Translations under genes and position numbers: made by a program
Notes under the pieces: model-generated
What the model saw: the letters and a program-made list of their open reading frames with translations, nothing else
What the model was told of the DNA's origin: nothing
Databases searched by the model: none
Source: Pelobates cultripes
Lineage: Eukaryota; Chordata; Amphibia; Anura; Pelobatidae
Length of the DNA: 64,000 nucleotides
Assembly (NCBI GenBank): GCA_933207985.1
Contig: OW240915.1
Location: forward strand, 117,822,880-117,886,879
Direction: 5' to 3'
In this document: positions 23,156-33,553 of the stretch, piece by piece
Layout: each line of letters opens with the position of its first letter
How positions within the stretch are numbered: position 1 is the stretch's first letter

Positions 23156-24376
23156 TGTGACGAGACCAATCTCGCCACATTGCATTGGAGAAGCCTGGTT
23201 GCTCGCCTGCTGCCTTTGGACTATGGCCCCCTTTTAAAAGACTTTATTTTTCCATGCAGAAAAGCCATATTCATGCTTTTCTGCCGGTTGTTCGGTAGTT
23301 TCAATCTACCGAACAACCGTACGAATGACTGGACCACCTGGGAGCTGGAGTGTGCCGGCAATTAACCTCCCTGAAGCTGCGGTTAACCGCAGCTTAATTG
23401 ATGAACGCTGGGTGGCCGCCGTTCGTATCCCGAACACGAGGTCGCGGCCATTTTAAACCATACGAATGAACAGCGGTGTTCGCCTCTATTTTCATGGAAC
23501 TAAAATCGGACACAGTTTTGCGCGAACACCGCTGAAGCCGCCGACCTCCCTTCTTGTTCGGTGAAAGCACACGAATGACCCGGTGTTCGGTATTTTTGTG
23601 TGAATGTCTTATACCCCAGATAGGAATCCCATGGAGCCCATTCGTATGAAACTGACTGTAAAGACTTTGGCTCCATGGCGATTGAACTGTATTCGTGTAG
23701 TCTGAGTGCCATTCACCTAATAATGTGCACTCAGACCTGAGCTATCTGGGGATGTGTTACATGCCTGTGTTTAATGTAGTAAATGTTACTTTGTGCATTT
23801 TAAAGTATTATGCTGGTTTTGTGTTCCCACATGTGTAATGGAGTTTTGCCTTTGTCTTGGGAGATAATTGAGTTACTTCCCAATTATCTCCCAGGGCAGA
23901 GGGGAGGAAGCCAGGATGCATTGTGGGAATATACTGTGACTGTGTGTCCTTTTTGTATACTTGTCTGTCCCTTGTCACAGTCTCCCATTTGGTCCCCTAG
24001 GGGAGTGTCCACCAGGTGGGAGACCTGCATAAAAGCTGGGCAGGTAGCCCTCATTAAACAGACCACTGCTTGACCCTCAACACGGAGCCTTGTCTCGTCT
24101 TTGGGGGGATTTACTGTATGCTGCTAAGGACTGATTGCCAGGAGTGTAAGCCGCTTGGAAGCTTTTCCTGTTCGCCTGCTAGCAGCTATTCGTATGGTTC
24201 CTGTTCGTTTATTTGAAGTGCTACCTTATTCCCTTGTATGCCGTTCGGGAGTTTGGAGCATTCACTTATTGGCGGTTCGTGAGTTTTGGTGATTATTCAG
24301 TAGCTGTGCCTGTCTCTGAAAGGGGGATTATCGTCTAAGCGGTTTTTTCCCCTTTTGTGCAAAACGGTCCGTTACA
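23156..24376 (+). repeat. 5' LTR
   Basis: Carries a TATA-like CATAAAAG and an ATTAAA signal close together near its 3' third. Compared with the 3' LTR it has one extra C in the run at 23226 and other small changes. Confidence 0.95.
24028..24058 (+). promoter_or_regulatory. LTR core promoter and polyadenylation signal
   Basis: CATAAAAG (24028-24035) is the likely TATA box and ATTAAA (24053-24058) the likely poly(A) signal. The same pair is at 27532-27539 and 27557-27562 in the 3' LTR. The arrangement is conserved in the related LTRs, for example GCATAAAGG near 47605. Confidence 0.6.
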
Positions 24377-24377
24377 A

Positions 24378-24397
24378 TTGGTGGCAAGCGGCGGGAT
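24378..24397 (+). other. Candidate primer-binding site
   Basis: TTGGTGGCAAGCGGCGGGAT starts two bases after the 5' LTR. A TGG start fits the complement of a tRNA 3' CCA end. I could not assign the tRNA. Confidence 0.55.
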
Positions 24398-24465
24398 CGT
24401 TCCCACGGACTACAGGACAGCTACAGGAGACACCATTCCGTGGATTTACAATTTGAGGGCAACGC

Positions 24466-26742
24466 ATGTCTGAGTACAGCGACCCTGACAGCAACAGCAT
24501 GGAACCAGCAGTGTCATACGAGGAGGAGGACCTGGATGGCCGGGATGCATTAAGGAAAGGCATCTGGTACCAGGCCCTGGATAATGTACAGTACCAGCGG
24601 GGTGAGAGTCTCCCCAGTGAAGAGCAGCGGTTGCAGAAGCAAGTGGCCATGCGGATGCCCTTCCTGGGAGAGCAGCCCCTGGATGAATGGGTGAAGGAAT
24701 TGGAGCACCGGGTATGGCAGGAGATTTGGCTGGAAGATGCCTACCAGGCGCTCTGGTGGTATGGGGCACAGTACCTGCCCTGGACAGCCGAGCATGACAA
24801 GCCAGAGGGAGAGGAGTTTGATGGTCCTGGCTTGTTATGGGAGGCTTTTTCAGAGCCTGAATTTGGGAGCCCTACACAAGCCCGGTTCAGTGATCTCTTG
24901 GAGTGGAGGGAGAGCAGGTATGACTGGGACGACACTCCCAACATTGAGCAAGACCTGGCTCACCTAGCAACCCTGGAGTGGGAACTGGAGCAGGACTACC
25001 GAGATCTCTTCCACTCCATTGAGAAGATTCAGCAGGACAGCAAGGTGACAGAGCCAGAACCAGACCCATTCAGCTGGGAAGACATTGTGGATATTTTCTG
25101 GGAAGAACCCCAGGTGGCCGGTAGAGATGGGACCGAGGTCTCTCCACCGGTCCTGCAGGGAATTGGGATCCCAGTCTCCATTCCCCAGCGGCCGTGTGAT
25201 TTATTGGGAATTGGGAGCCCAGTCTCCATTCCCCAGCGGGAGATATTGCAGGGAATTGGGAGCCTGAGCTCCATTCCCCAGCGGCAGGCTGAGTTACAGG
25301 GGACAGAGATAGTCGCTCCTGTCCCCCAGCAGCAGAATGAATTGCAGGGAATTGGGAGCCCGAGCTCCATTCCCCAGCGGGAGAAATTGCAGGGAATTGG
25401 GAGCCCGAGCTCCATTCCCCAGCGGGAGAAATTGCAGGGAATTGGGAGCCCGAGCTCCATTCCCCAGCGGGAGATATTGCAGGGAATTGGGAGCCTGAGC
25501 TCCATTCCCCAGCGGCAGGCTGAGTTACAGGGGGCAGAGGTAGTTGTTCCTGCCCCCCAGCAGCAGAGTGATATGCCGGGAAGGCAGTGTAAAGTGCAGG
25601 GAGAGGAGAACAGCGTCCTCCCTCCCCAGCGGCAGGCTGAGATACAGGGGGCAGAGGTAGTTGTTCCTGCCCCCCAGCAGCCAAGTGATATGCCGGGAAG
25701 GCAGTGGGAAGTCCAGGGAGAGGAGAGCAGTGTCCTCCCTCCCCAGCGGCAGCGTGATTTTTTGGGAATTGGGAGCCCAGTCTCCATTCCCCAGCGGCAG
25801 AATGATGCTTTGGGAATTGGGAGCCCAGTCTCCATTCCCCAGCGGCAGTATGATGCTTTGGGAATTGGGAGCCCAGTCTCCATTCCCCAGCGGCAGTATG
25901 ATGCTTTGGGAATTGGGAGCCCAGTCTCCATTCCCCAGCGGCAGGACTCTGTATTGGGAGCAGAGACAGTCGGTCTCCCTCCCCCACAGCTGGAAGTATG
26001 TATGGGAGAGGAGCTTGTTACCCCCTCTCCCCAGCGGCAGCTTAATGTACAAAGGGGAGACAGTAAGCCCCACAACCGTGCAGATGGGACCGTAGTCTCT
26101 ACACTGCCAGCACAGGGGGTAGGGACGGTCGGTCCTGCCCCCCAGCGACAGGGCTGTTTAGCCAAAGGGGAGACAATCGGTCTCCCCCTCCAGCAGCAGA
26201 GATGGGTAACCAAAGGGGAGACGGTCGGTCTCCAGCAGCAGGACTGTGCATCTAAAGGGGAGACGGTCGGTCTCCAGCAGCAGGACTGTGCATCTAAAGG
26301 GGAGACAGTCAGTCTCCAGCAGCAGCAGCAGAGCGGTGTATTTAAAGGGGAGACAGTCGGTCTCCCCCTCCAACAACCAGGCTTCCACCAGGCTACCCTC
26401 CCAGTAGCGCTGGCAACAGGGCAGAGTGCCGCTGGTCTCTGCCCACGCAGCAACCCACCAAGTCAGCGTACCCGTACCCAGCACAGCCGTGGTGAGGCAC
26501 CTGGACATGGACAAGCTTCTCCTTTACCCAGGTGTAGTAACCATTTATTGTGGGTGGGCTGTGCTGTTGATTATTTGTTGTGGGTGGGCTGCTGGACTAA
26601 CAAGGGCACTGACCGGCAGGAGGTCAGATACCCTGTTAGTCTGTTTGGAAAAGGGGAGAGATGTGACGAGACCAATCTCGCCACATTGCATTGGAGAAGC
26701 CTGGTTGCTCGCCTGCTGCCTTTGGACTATGGCCCCTTTTAA
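24466..26742 (+). CDS. Orphan 758-residue repeat protein encoded by the LTR element
   Basis: I do not recognise this protein. The ATG at 24466 is the first of a long frame about 90 bases after the 5' LTR. Residues 1-215 are acidic and tryptophan-rich (for example EWVKELEHRVWQEIWLED and LWWYG near residues 70-105) with a helical, possibly coiled-coil look. Residues ~230-500 are tandem repeats of 15-17 residues built on GIGSPVSIPQR (eleven SIPQR copies) mixed with PQQQ and LPPQRQ variants. Residues ~560-645 repeat KGETVGLQQQ. It runs through the polypurine tract into the 3' LTR and stops after 27 LTR-encoded codons. There is no zinc knuckle, protease, RT or integrase motif. It occupies the gag position, so a structural role is possible but unproven. 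The open frame despite many repeats argues for recent function. Confidence 0.7.
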   Translation: MSEYSDPDSNSMEPAVSYEEEDLDGRDALRKGIWYQALDNVQYQRGESLPSEEQRLQKQVAMRMPFLGEQPLDEWVKELEHRVWQEIWLEDAYQALWWYGAQYLPWTAEHDKPEGEEFDGPGLLWEAFSEPEFGSPTQARFSDLLEWRESRYDWDDTPNIEQDLAHLATLEWELEQDYRDLFHSIEKIQQDSKVTEPEPDPFSWEDIVDIFWEEPQVAGRDGTEVSPPVLQGIGIPVSIPQRPCDLLGIGSPVSIPQREILQGIGSLSSIPQRQAELQGTEIVAPVPQQQNELQGIGSPSSIPQREKLQGIGSPSSIPQREKLQGIGSPSSIPQREILQGIGSLSSIPQRQAELQGAEVVVPAPQQQSDMPGRQCKVQGEENSVLPPQRQAEIQGAEVVVPAPQQPSDMPGRQWEVQGEESSVLPPQRQRDFLGIGSPVSIPQRQNDALGIGSPVSIPQRQYDALGIGSPVSIPQRQYDALGIGSPVSIPQRQDSVLGAETVGLPPPQLEVCMGEELVTPSPQRQLNVQRGDSKPHNRADGTVVSTLPAQGVGTVGPAPQRQGCLAKGETIGLPLQQQRWVTKGETVGLQQQDCASKGETVGLQQQDCASKGETVSLQQQQQSGVFKGETVGLPLQQPGFHQATLPVALATGQSAAGLCPRSNPPSQRTRTQHSRGEAPGHGQASPLPRCSNHLLWVGCAVDYLLWVGCWTNKGTDRQEVRYPVSLFGKGERCDETNLATLHWRSLVARLLPLDYGPF
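25140..25965 (+). repeat. Coding minisatellite, 45-51-bp units
   Basis: Units such as GGGAATTGGGAGCCCAGTCT are repeated in frame inside the orphan ORF, with near-identical neighbours at 25790-25940. All unit lengths are multiples of three. A second array of about 42 bp (AAAGGGGAGACGGTCGGTCT) lies at 26160-26370. Confidence 0.9.
26647..26661 (+). other. Polypurine tract
   Basis: GGAAAAGGGGAGAGA directly abuts the 3' LTR, the expected plus-strand primer. Confidence 0.9.
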
Positions 26743-27882
26743 AAGACTTTATTTTTCCATGCAGAAAAGCATATTCATGCTTTTCTGCCGGTTGTTCGGT
26801 AGTTTCAATCTACCGAACAACCGTACGAATGACTGGACCACCTGGGAGCTGGAGTGTGCCGGCAATTAACCTCCCTGAAGCTGCGGTTAACCGCAGCTTA
26901 ATTGATGAACGCTGGGTGGCCGCCGTTCGTATCCCGAACACGAGGTCGCGGCCATTTTAAACCATACGAATGAACAGCGGTGTTCGCCTCTATTTTCATG
27001 GAACTAAAATCGGACACAGTTTTGCGCGAACACCGCTGAAGCCGCCGACCTCCCTTCTTGTTCGGTGAAAGCACACGAATGACCCGGTGTTCGGTATTTT
27101 TGTGTGAATGTCTTATACCCCAGATAGGAATCCCATGGAGCCCATTCGTATGAAACTGACTGTAAAGACTTTGGCTCCATGGCGATTGAACTGTATTCGT
27201 GTAGTCTGAGTGCCATTCACCTAATAATGTGCACTCAGACCTGAGCTATCTGGGGATGTGTTACATGCCTGTGTTTAATGTAGTAAATGTTACTTTGTGC
27301 ATTTTAAAGTATTATGCTGGTTTTGTGTTCCCACGTGTGTAATGGAGTTTTGCCTTTGTCTTGGGAGATAATTGAGTTACTTCCCAATTATCTCCCAGGG
27401 CAGAGGGGAGGAAGCCAGGATGCATTGTGGGAATATACTGTGACTGTGTGTCCTTTTTGTATACTTGTCTGTCCCTTGTCACAGTCTCCCATTTGGTCCC
27501 CTAGGGGAGTGTCCACCAGGTGGGAGACCTGCATAAAAGCTGGGCAGGTAGCCCTCATTAAACAGACCACTGCTTGACCCTCAACACGGAGCCTTGTCTC
27601 GTCTTTGGGGGGATTTACTGTATGCTGCTAAGGACTGATTGCCAGGAGTGTAAGCCGCTTGGAAGCTTTTCCTGTTCGCCTGCTAGCAGCTATTCGTATG
27701 GTTCCTGTTCGTTTATTTGAAGTGCTACCTTATTCCCTTGTATGCCGTTCGGGAGTTTGGAGCATTCACTTATTGGCGGTTCGTGAGTTTTGGTGATTCT
27801 ACAGTAGCTGTGCCTGTCTCTGAAAAGGGGGATTATCGTCTAAGCGTTTTTTTTCCCCTTTTGTGCAAAACGGTCCGTTACA
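26662..27882 (+). repeat. 3' LTR
   Basis: Same length as the 5' LTR and almost identical. Visible differences cluster at homopolymers near 26732 and 27845 and at a small substitution block near 27797. Confidence 0.95.
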
Positions 27883-27887
27883 GTGAG

Positions 27888-28850
27888 TGTCTTGATTAAT
27901 GAGCAAGCTGAACAAACCAGGCCCCTAGACCAGCAACACATCACAAATCAGGGGTTTGGTGGGCGGGCTGAACAAACTGGGCTAAACGCACAGCAACCCA
28001 CCTCAAAACAGGGGGAGGGGGCAGAGGCTGGCTTCATGACAAAGCGAGATCTCCATTGTTGAAACCAAGATGCTTAGGTGTCAAAGCAGGAGGGCTACAC
28101 TGCAATGTAGATAGCCACGCCTAGTTGGAGCAATGGTAAAGTGCAGTAATTGTCGGCACTTGAAAGTTCGTGATAAGGAATAAATGGACTGCTTAGGACA
28201 GTCCAGCAGAAAAGAAACTAGACTAACAATGTGTAGGCAAAATGCCTCAAGGGCATGAGTCTCACGCTCAGTACGGCTAGTGGTCTTGGTGGTGAAATAC
28301 TGTCATTTTAGTACAATATCCTTGTAGGGGCCATGGCTTGGAGAGCTCTGTCTAGCAAAATGCTCCTCTGCAGAGTGGACAACTGAAAACTGTTATCCAG
28401 GTTTTTGATGGCATCCTACAATTGGGTGTATTTGGTGCAGAGTTTCCCGTAGTTCACCTGAAACGATGTGTAGGCCTCAGTGAAGGCCAGCATATTCAGT
28501 CATTCAGCAGACAGACCATCAAGCTCAGTCTGCTTGGGGGCCCTCATTCACAGAGAGAAATAGTTGCTTAATTACCTTAATATTGGTGGGGAACGCTGTC
28601 TGCAGATCCTTGGATGAGTGGGCCACTACAATATTGCTACCACTGTCAGTCAATGCAGTTGGTAAGCACCATGATATGCCCAATGATCTAGTTTTCTTTC
28701 CATGATTACTCATATCTTACCCAATCCAAAGGCCTTGATAGCCGAGAAGTCGCTAAAGTAAGCTAAAGCTTGTGAACCACGATGTAAGCTTACTCTTCGA
28801 GCAGTCGTCATGGAGCCCAGCCATGCCACACACCACTTGCAACTTAACTT
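27888..28850. other. Unassigned sequence right of the LTR element
   Basis: One minus-strand frame (28713-28525, starting MSNHGKKTRSLG) looks like the basic N-terminus of an L1 ORF1, but it ends after 62 codons and I cannot confirm it. Nothing else is recognised. Confidence 0.25.
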
Positions 28851-28869
28851 CTAAAGGCTACACTACCTG

Positions 28870-29100
28870 TGCTTTGCATGTGGGGAAATTAGCATCTCCA
28901 CACTCTGCATGGAGGTGCTTAATGTTGCGATGCAGTGATTCATGCATGAGATGCAGTGATTCAATTAATCTATATGAGGAGATGCTTATTGGCATGGAAA
29001 AGCATTGCATTGGCTAGGATTAACAGTTGTGATGGTCTCAGGCAAGGGGGCAGAGTGGAGACAGACAGCTGCGATGGACCTGCGCTGGAATAAAGGTGAG
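28870..29100. repeat. Fragment of the TTAA-family MITE
   Basis: Contains the block ATGAGGAGATGCTTATTGGC, near-identical to ATGAGGAGATGCTGATTGGT at 56155, plus TGGAGGTGCTTAATG. The same blocks occur inverted near 37890-37990. Confidence 0.5.
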
Positions 29101-29388
29101 TAAAATAACCTTGTAAATTGCTTACAGGGCTCGCGGCCTAAATTATGTTTTCACAGCTTTCATGACAGGAATACATGTTTGTGTTTCTTTTAAACTACTA
29201 ATAAATGTGTTTAGAAAGCAGTCTATGTAAATAAAATGCATTGTTCTTGTTTTAAATTGCAATTTAATGGCATGCATTGTTATTAGTTTGTCTTCTAAAA
29301 TTTCATAACAACCCTGCACATGGCCACACCCCTAAAATTACAGTGTCTCTCTTTGTGGATTTGAGCTATTGGGAGGTATGGGTTAGAT

Positions 29389-29520
29389 CAGTGGTTCCCA
29401 ACCCAGTCCTCAAGTACCCCTACCTGTTCAGGATTTAGCAATTACCAAGTTGTGAAAAGAAAAAAAACAACACTTTAGACACAACAGGGTAATCCCTAAA
29501 TCCTGGGTTGGGAACCACTG
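29389..29520. mobile_element. Short hAT MITE (132 bp)
   Basis: Inverted ends CAGTGGTTCCCAACCCAG and, on the other strand, CAGTGGTTCCCAACCCAG are flanked by a perfect 8-bp duplication GGTTAGAT (29381-29388 and 29521-29528). Confidence 0.95.
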
Positions 29521-29528
29521 GGTTAGAT

Positions 29529-31770
29529 GCATAGGGATATATAATATAATTGATTACAGCATATATCACCAGAATAGTTAATACATAGTGGCATTTCCAA
29601 GTAATAACCTGGGTAACATTAAAAGAAAACTGATGAACTTAAAGGTATTATATGTGTGTGACTCTTCTAGCAAATCAAGAATAATACATATTAGTGTAGA
29701 GTGATATGTTAACTGAAAGATATTTAACATAAAATTTATCTCAATTCACAGGATTTTCAGTTTATCTATAATCTTCAACTGTATACTGTAAGCTACAGAT
29801 TACTTTATTGTGCTGATTATGGTCCTATATTTCACATGGCTAAAATCTACATGTGTTAAAATGGCAGAAGAATGTTCCACAAATTATTAGAGACCATGAA
29901 ATCCCCCAAAGTCTTTTTTTTTTTTTTTTATCTTTTGTTTATATTTTTAGTTTTTTAATACAATGGAGTGGTACATTTTTAATTAGAAGCACTATGGAAA
30001 TAAACAACACTGGGATGGTGGTATTCATTGCAAAAATAAAGGATTTTTTATTTTTATTTTTTTTTTTTAAGCGAAAACACGCTCTCAACAGCTTGCCTTT
30101 AATTTCTTATGAAACACAATTGTTTGGTACTTGAAAAACCATGTCTGGCTAAAACGTGATGTTATTTGATATGAGTCACTTTGCGTGATTTATTCTATCC
30201 CCACCTTTCCCAAATCCTGTTAAATCCGTAATAAAAAATGTAAAAGCCATATTTGTGAGATGCTGAAAACACTTGACAATGAGCCATGCTGTAATTGTAC
30301 TGTTAGTAAATGGTTGCCTGCTAAAATTGGCCTATAATTGCATCTAAAAACCTGCATCTTTCCGAGGCATCATTATCAGTTGCTGTGGCTAGGGCATCAC
30401 TTGAAACAAAGCAGAGAGATGAAAGACAACACTCATTCAGTATGAATGCAGGCTATTGATTCTACTTCTCTGTTCATGTAGTTTGCCATAGCAACAGCTA
30501 TTAACTATCCATTTCACTGTAATAGTTAAACATTCATTTGGTGCCAGGTGTAAAGAAGGCAAAGCAAAAATCCATTGTTGAAGGCATAGCATTATTTTTT
30601 AACTGCATCATCACAATACTGTTTAATCTTTAGCATCTTCTCAGCTGTTGCAGTGCTATGGTATGTGTTGTACTGATGTAGGATTCTGTATTAAGGTAAT
30701 ATAATATAAAACGAAATGTATAATAAATGCCAGACAACTAGAATAACTCACAACACTCTTGCACTTTTGTCTTAAGGTATATACTTATAGTTGAATGTTT
30801 TTGTTTTTCCTTTTCTTTCCAAATAGTATTTATTAAAGTTACACATTTTTGAACATGTCAATGTAAATTAAGAATAATTAAAAAATAAATTAAATAAAAT
30901 TAAGGGGGAACAAGGTATCCATCTAAAATTACAATATAATCATACAACATATAAATGCTTATATTCATTAGACAATAATAATGTATACATTATTAAACAT
31001 AACATGTTAACACAGCAAATAAATTTCAGTATAGGACTAAATCCCAAAGTTATAAGCAATAGGATTTTCTAACATCTTTTTCCCAATCAGTCCAAAAATA
31101 CTTAGGTTTGTCTAGTGTTGGTGATGGCTGTCTAATAACCTTTTCACAAGTCTTTTTTTACAATATTGGCTTTTTAATAAAGGGTATAACGAATATGGGA
31201 ACTTTCCAGTTGTTCTTCTAACCATGTCATTATCCTTCATAAGCATGCCATTTAGGTATCATCAAAAACATAGCTGTGGTTGCTAACATGGCTGCAAATA
31301 AAATAAACTAGCTACTGTGAGTTCTGCTGACACCAGAAGGATGTTTATGCAGTGGTAAATTGATAGTAGACACAGTTAATCTTGAAATGCAAGAAAATTT
31401 GTCATAGGAGTACCAAAGGTATTTGATACCTGAAGATGAATTGTCCGTTGACAACCACCCATTAAAAGAAATAAAAATTTTTTTTATAAAAAAATACTAT
31501 ATATAATCTATATAATAAGGTAAGAGCCTGGATTTGTGCAAGGGGCTAGTTAAGGCTATTTAATTTTATTTAATCTGTTACAGTGCAGCATATCACTTCC
31601 GGTTCCGCGGTTTGTGGTCACTGAAATATGCATTGTCCAGCGTTAGGCCATCTTGGCGGTCACAAAACTGAAAGCTTATCCATTCGACGGAATTGCTCTC
31701 TTCACGCGAGGTAGTTTCAGCCTAGCCTGCCTGAAGTTTAACATTGTTTGAGTAAAATTCGAGTGTGGTT
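29529..31770. other. Mostly single-copy-looking AT-rich sequence
   Basis: No transposon termini or coding frames are recognisable apart from T and A runs. 30790-31150 may be an old LINE 3' end. The segment 30150-30580 is described separately. Confidence 0.35.
30150..30580. promoter_or_regulatory. Candidate conserved non-coding element
   Basis: A 430-base stretch of balanced composition, free of simple repeats and of any block shared with the rest of the window, stands out between decayed repeats. It includes TTTGCCATAGCAACAG, which resembles half of an RFX X-box. Conservation cannot be assessed here; this is a proposal from composition only. Confidence 0.25.
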
Positions 31771-32444
31771 ATATTTTCACTAGAGTAGAGCGGACACCTG
31801 GATGTTCGGGTCCGGCGGGTTCGGCCGAACTTTGAAAAAATAAGTCCGGGTTCGTCAATGGGGACCCGAACTTTTGAGCGCAAAAATGTCTCTAAAAAAC
31901 TCCTGGAAAGGGCTAGAGAGCTGCAAAAGTAAAATGGGGGGAAGAGTAGGACAAGTACCCTGCAAACAAATGTGGATAGGGAAATCACTTAAAATAACAT
32001 AAAAATTAAAAATACAGCTGAGCCATAAAATAGCACTAGATGGAATCTTGATTTTAGCTTTGGAAGAACATAAATCAAAATCTAAAGCATGGCTGTCAGG
32101 AGGATCACCAGAATTATCCATTTGAGAGAGGGTTGGAGTGCAGGGTATTCTCTTTCATTGTTCAAACTGAGCTCAACTCCTGATGAATGGAGAAAAGGCC
32201 TTCACAAGCCTCTGCTATTGTTTACATAGTTTATACTACGTGACCCATAGGTTGAGGAGGCGGTGGCCGTGTAGGTGGCAGTGGTGGTGGAGGAGGAGGT
32301 AGCCAACACTGTTTATAAAAAAAAAAATATATATTTTATTTTTATTTTAATTGGGGTAGCCCCCAAAATATTGGGACATACAAATAAGAAAACTGTTCTT
32401 TTTCAATGTGCTCCCCAATGAGAAGGCGACAACGCATTCATATG

Positions 32445-32715
32445 TCAATCCATATCAACTTTCGATGCCATTGACTGTGCCTACCATGGTGACCACGGGT
32501 AACGCGGATTCAGGGTTCGATTCCGTAAAAGGACCTTGACAAACAGCTACCACATGCAAGGATGGCAGCAGGCGCGCAAATGACCTACTCCTGACGCGGG
32601 AAGGTAGTGACGACAAATAACAATACAGGACTCTTTAGAGGCCCTGTAATTGTAATGAGTCAATTTGAAATCCTTTAACTCTGATCAATTGGAGGGAAGT
32701 CTGGTGCAGAGCCAC
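32445..32715 (+). rRNA. 18S rRNA pseudogene segment (about nt 330-610 of 18S)
   Basis: The sequence follows 18S rRNA continuously: ATCAACTTTCGATG, CTACCATGGTGACCACGGGT, CAGGGTTCGATTCCG, GGCAGCAGGCGCGCAAAT, GGTAGTGACGA, AATAACAATACAGGACTCTT, GGCCCTGTAATTG, ATCCTTTAA. Scattered substitutions throughout show it is a non-functional copy. It stops at GGTCTGGTGCAG-like sequence, where 18S should continue into the 530 loop. Confidence 0.93.
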
Positions 32716-32717
32716 TG

Positions 32718-33142
32718 ACCCATGCGTGCTGCAGCTGAAACTCCACTATCGCCTGTTGCTGCTCAGTCTCTCCAGCATGTGCAAGGTGGAGTTCCACCTT
32801 GTGGGCACATCGCACATGAGGCAGTGAGCGGGAAGGTCAAAGTTACGCTGCAGCGCAGACAGGTGAGCAGCAGCAGGGTGAGAACACTAAAAGTGTGCAC
32901 AGCCACTACAGAGAATGTCAAATCCTGTTCCAAGTTGCAGATCAGTCTGGTGATGGCTTCTGGTAACCAGTACTCTTTTTACTGAAGCTGCATCAGGGTC
33001 CTAGTATGTGGCCACACAAACGCTGGTGCTCAACACCAGGGGGTGTGCGGTTACCCTGCTAATCCATTCCACGCTGTGACTCCTAACTTCTATATCAGGC
33101 ATACTGGGTCCCCGTCGTCCAACCGCCGCCCAGACAGTGTCT
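32718..33142 (-). pseudogene. hAT transposase fragment (RWNST region)
   Basis: Near 32760-32840 the minus strand encodes DLPAHCLMCDVPTRWNSTLH followed by MLERL, the hallmark D-V-x-T-R-W-N-S-T segment of hAT transposases that precedes the dimerisation domain. It is bracketed by 18S rRNA sequence on both sides. Stops occur on either side, so the fragment is not functional. Confidence 0.75.
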
Positions 33143-33275
33143 GGGTCTCGGTCACCGGACTGCGAATGGCTCATTAAATCTGTTATGGCTCTTTTTATTG
33201 CTTCAACTGTTACTTAGATAACTGTGGGAATTCAAAAGATAATACATGCCGACGAGCGCTAGGCGACGGTCGCTC
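33143..33275 (+). rRNA. 18S rRNA pseudogene segment (about nt 60-200 of 18S)
   Basis: Matches the 5' domain of 18S: ACTGCGAATGGCTCATTAAA, CTGTTACTTAGATAACTGTG, and AATACATGCCGACGAGCGCT. It lies downstream of the segment at 32445-32715 although it comes from upstream in the rRNA, so the two are out of order on the same strand. Confidence 0.93.
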
Positions 33276-33553
33276 CGCTTTTGCACCCTTCTTCCTCTTA
33301 TGCTGTGCTGGTGCCTCTGTGCGACCAGTGCCTCTTCCTCCAAACTGCACACGTCACTCGCATGACCTTGATTCCATGTGGGGTCTAGGACCTCATCATT
33401 CTCCACATCATCCTCCACCCACTCCTCAACCCTGCCCTCCTTGCCGATATGCACACTGCAGAAAGCCACCGCAGTTGGCATCTGTGATTTTCCAGCATGT
33501 AAAGTCTGCAAAGGACAAATGAAAATTGATTTAGAATTGTATCCAGGCAACAA
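33276..33553 (-). pseudogene. Acidic hAT transposase N-terminal remnant
   Basis: Minus-strand frame with EEWVEDDVENDEVLDPTW followed by a basic stretch (HQHSIRGRRVQKRS). It joins directly to 18S-derived sequence at 33275. Assignment to hAT is inferred from its place in the element and its acidic-then-basic composition. Confidence 0.4.

Larger units (their letters stand above)
23156..27882 (+). mobile_element. Complete LTR retrotransposon with an orphan tandem-repeat ORF and no pol
   Basis: Two 1221-bp direct LTRs (23156-24376 and 26662-27882) start TGTGACGAGA and end CCGTTACA. The pair is flanked by a perfect 5-bp duplication, GTGAG (23151-23155 and 27883-27887). A primer-binding-site candidate follows LTR1 and a polypurine tract abuts LTR2. 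I count only about seven differences or small indels between the LTRs, so insertion is recent. The 2285-bp interior encodes one long ORF with no protease, reverse transcriptase or integrase, so mobility must depend on another element. Related LTRs lie at 9110-10218, 40975-41155 and 48150-49105. Confidence 0.95.

Noticed and set aside
25029..26453. 474-codon and overlapping 305-codon minus-strand frames opposite the orphan ORF
   Set aside because: Both are products of repeat units that happen to lack stops on the opposite strand. The plus frame has the proper position after the primer-binding site and a non-repetitive N-terminus.
32515..32532. tRNA B-box-like GGGTTCGATTCCG
   Set aside because: It is a normal part of the 18S rRNA sequence that surrounds it.
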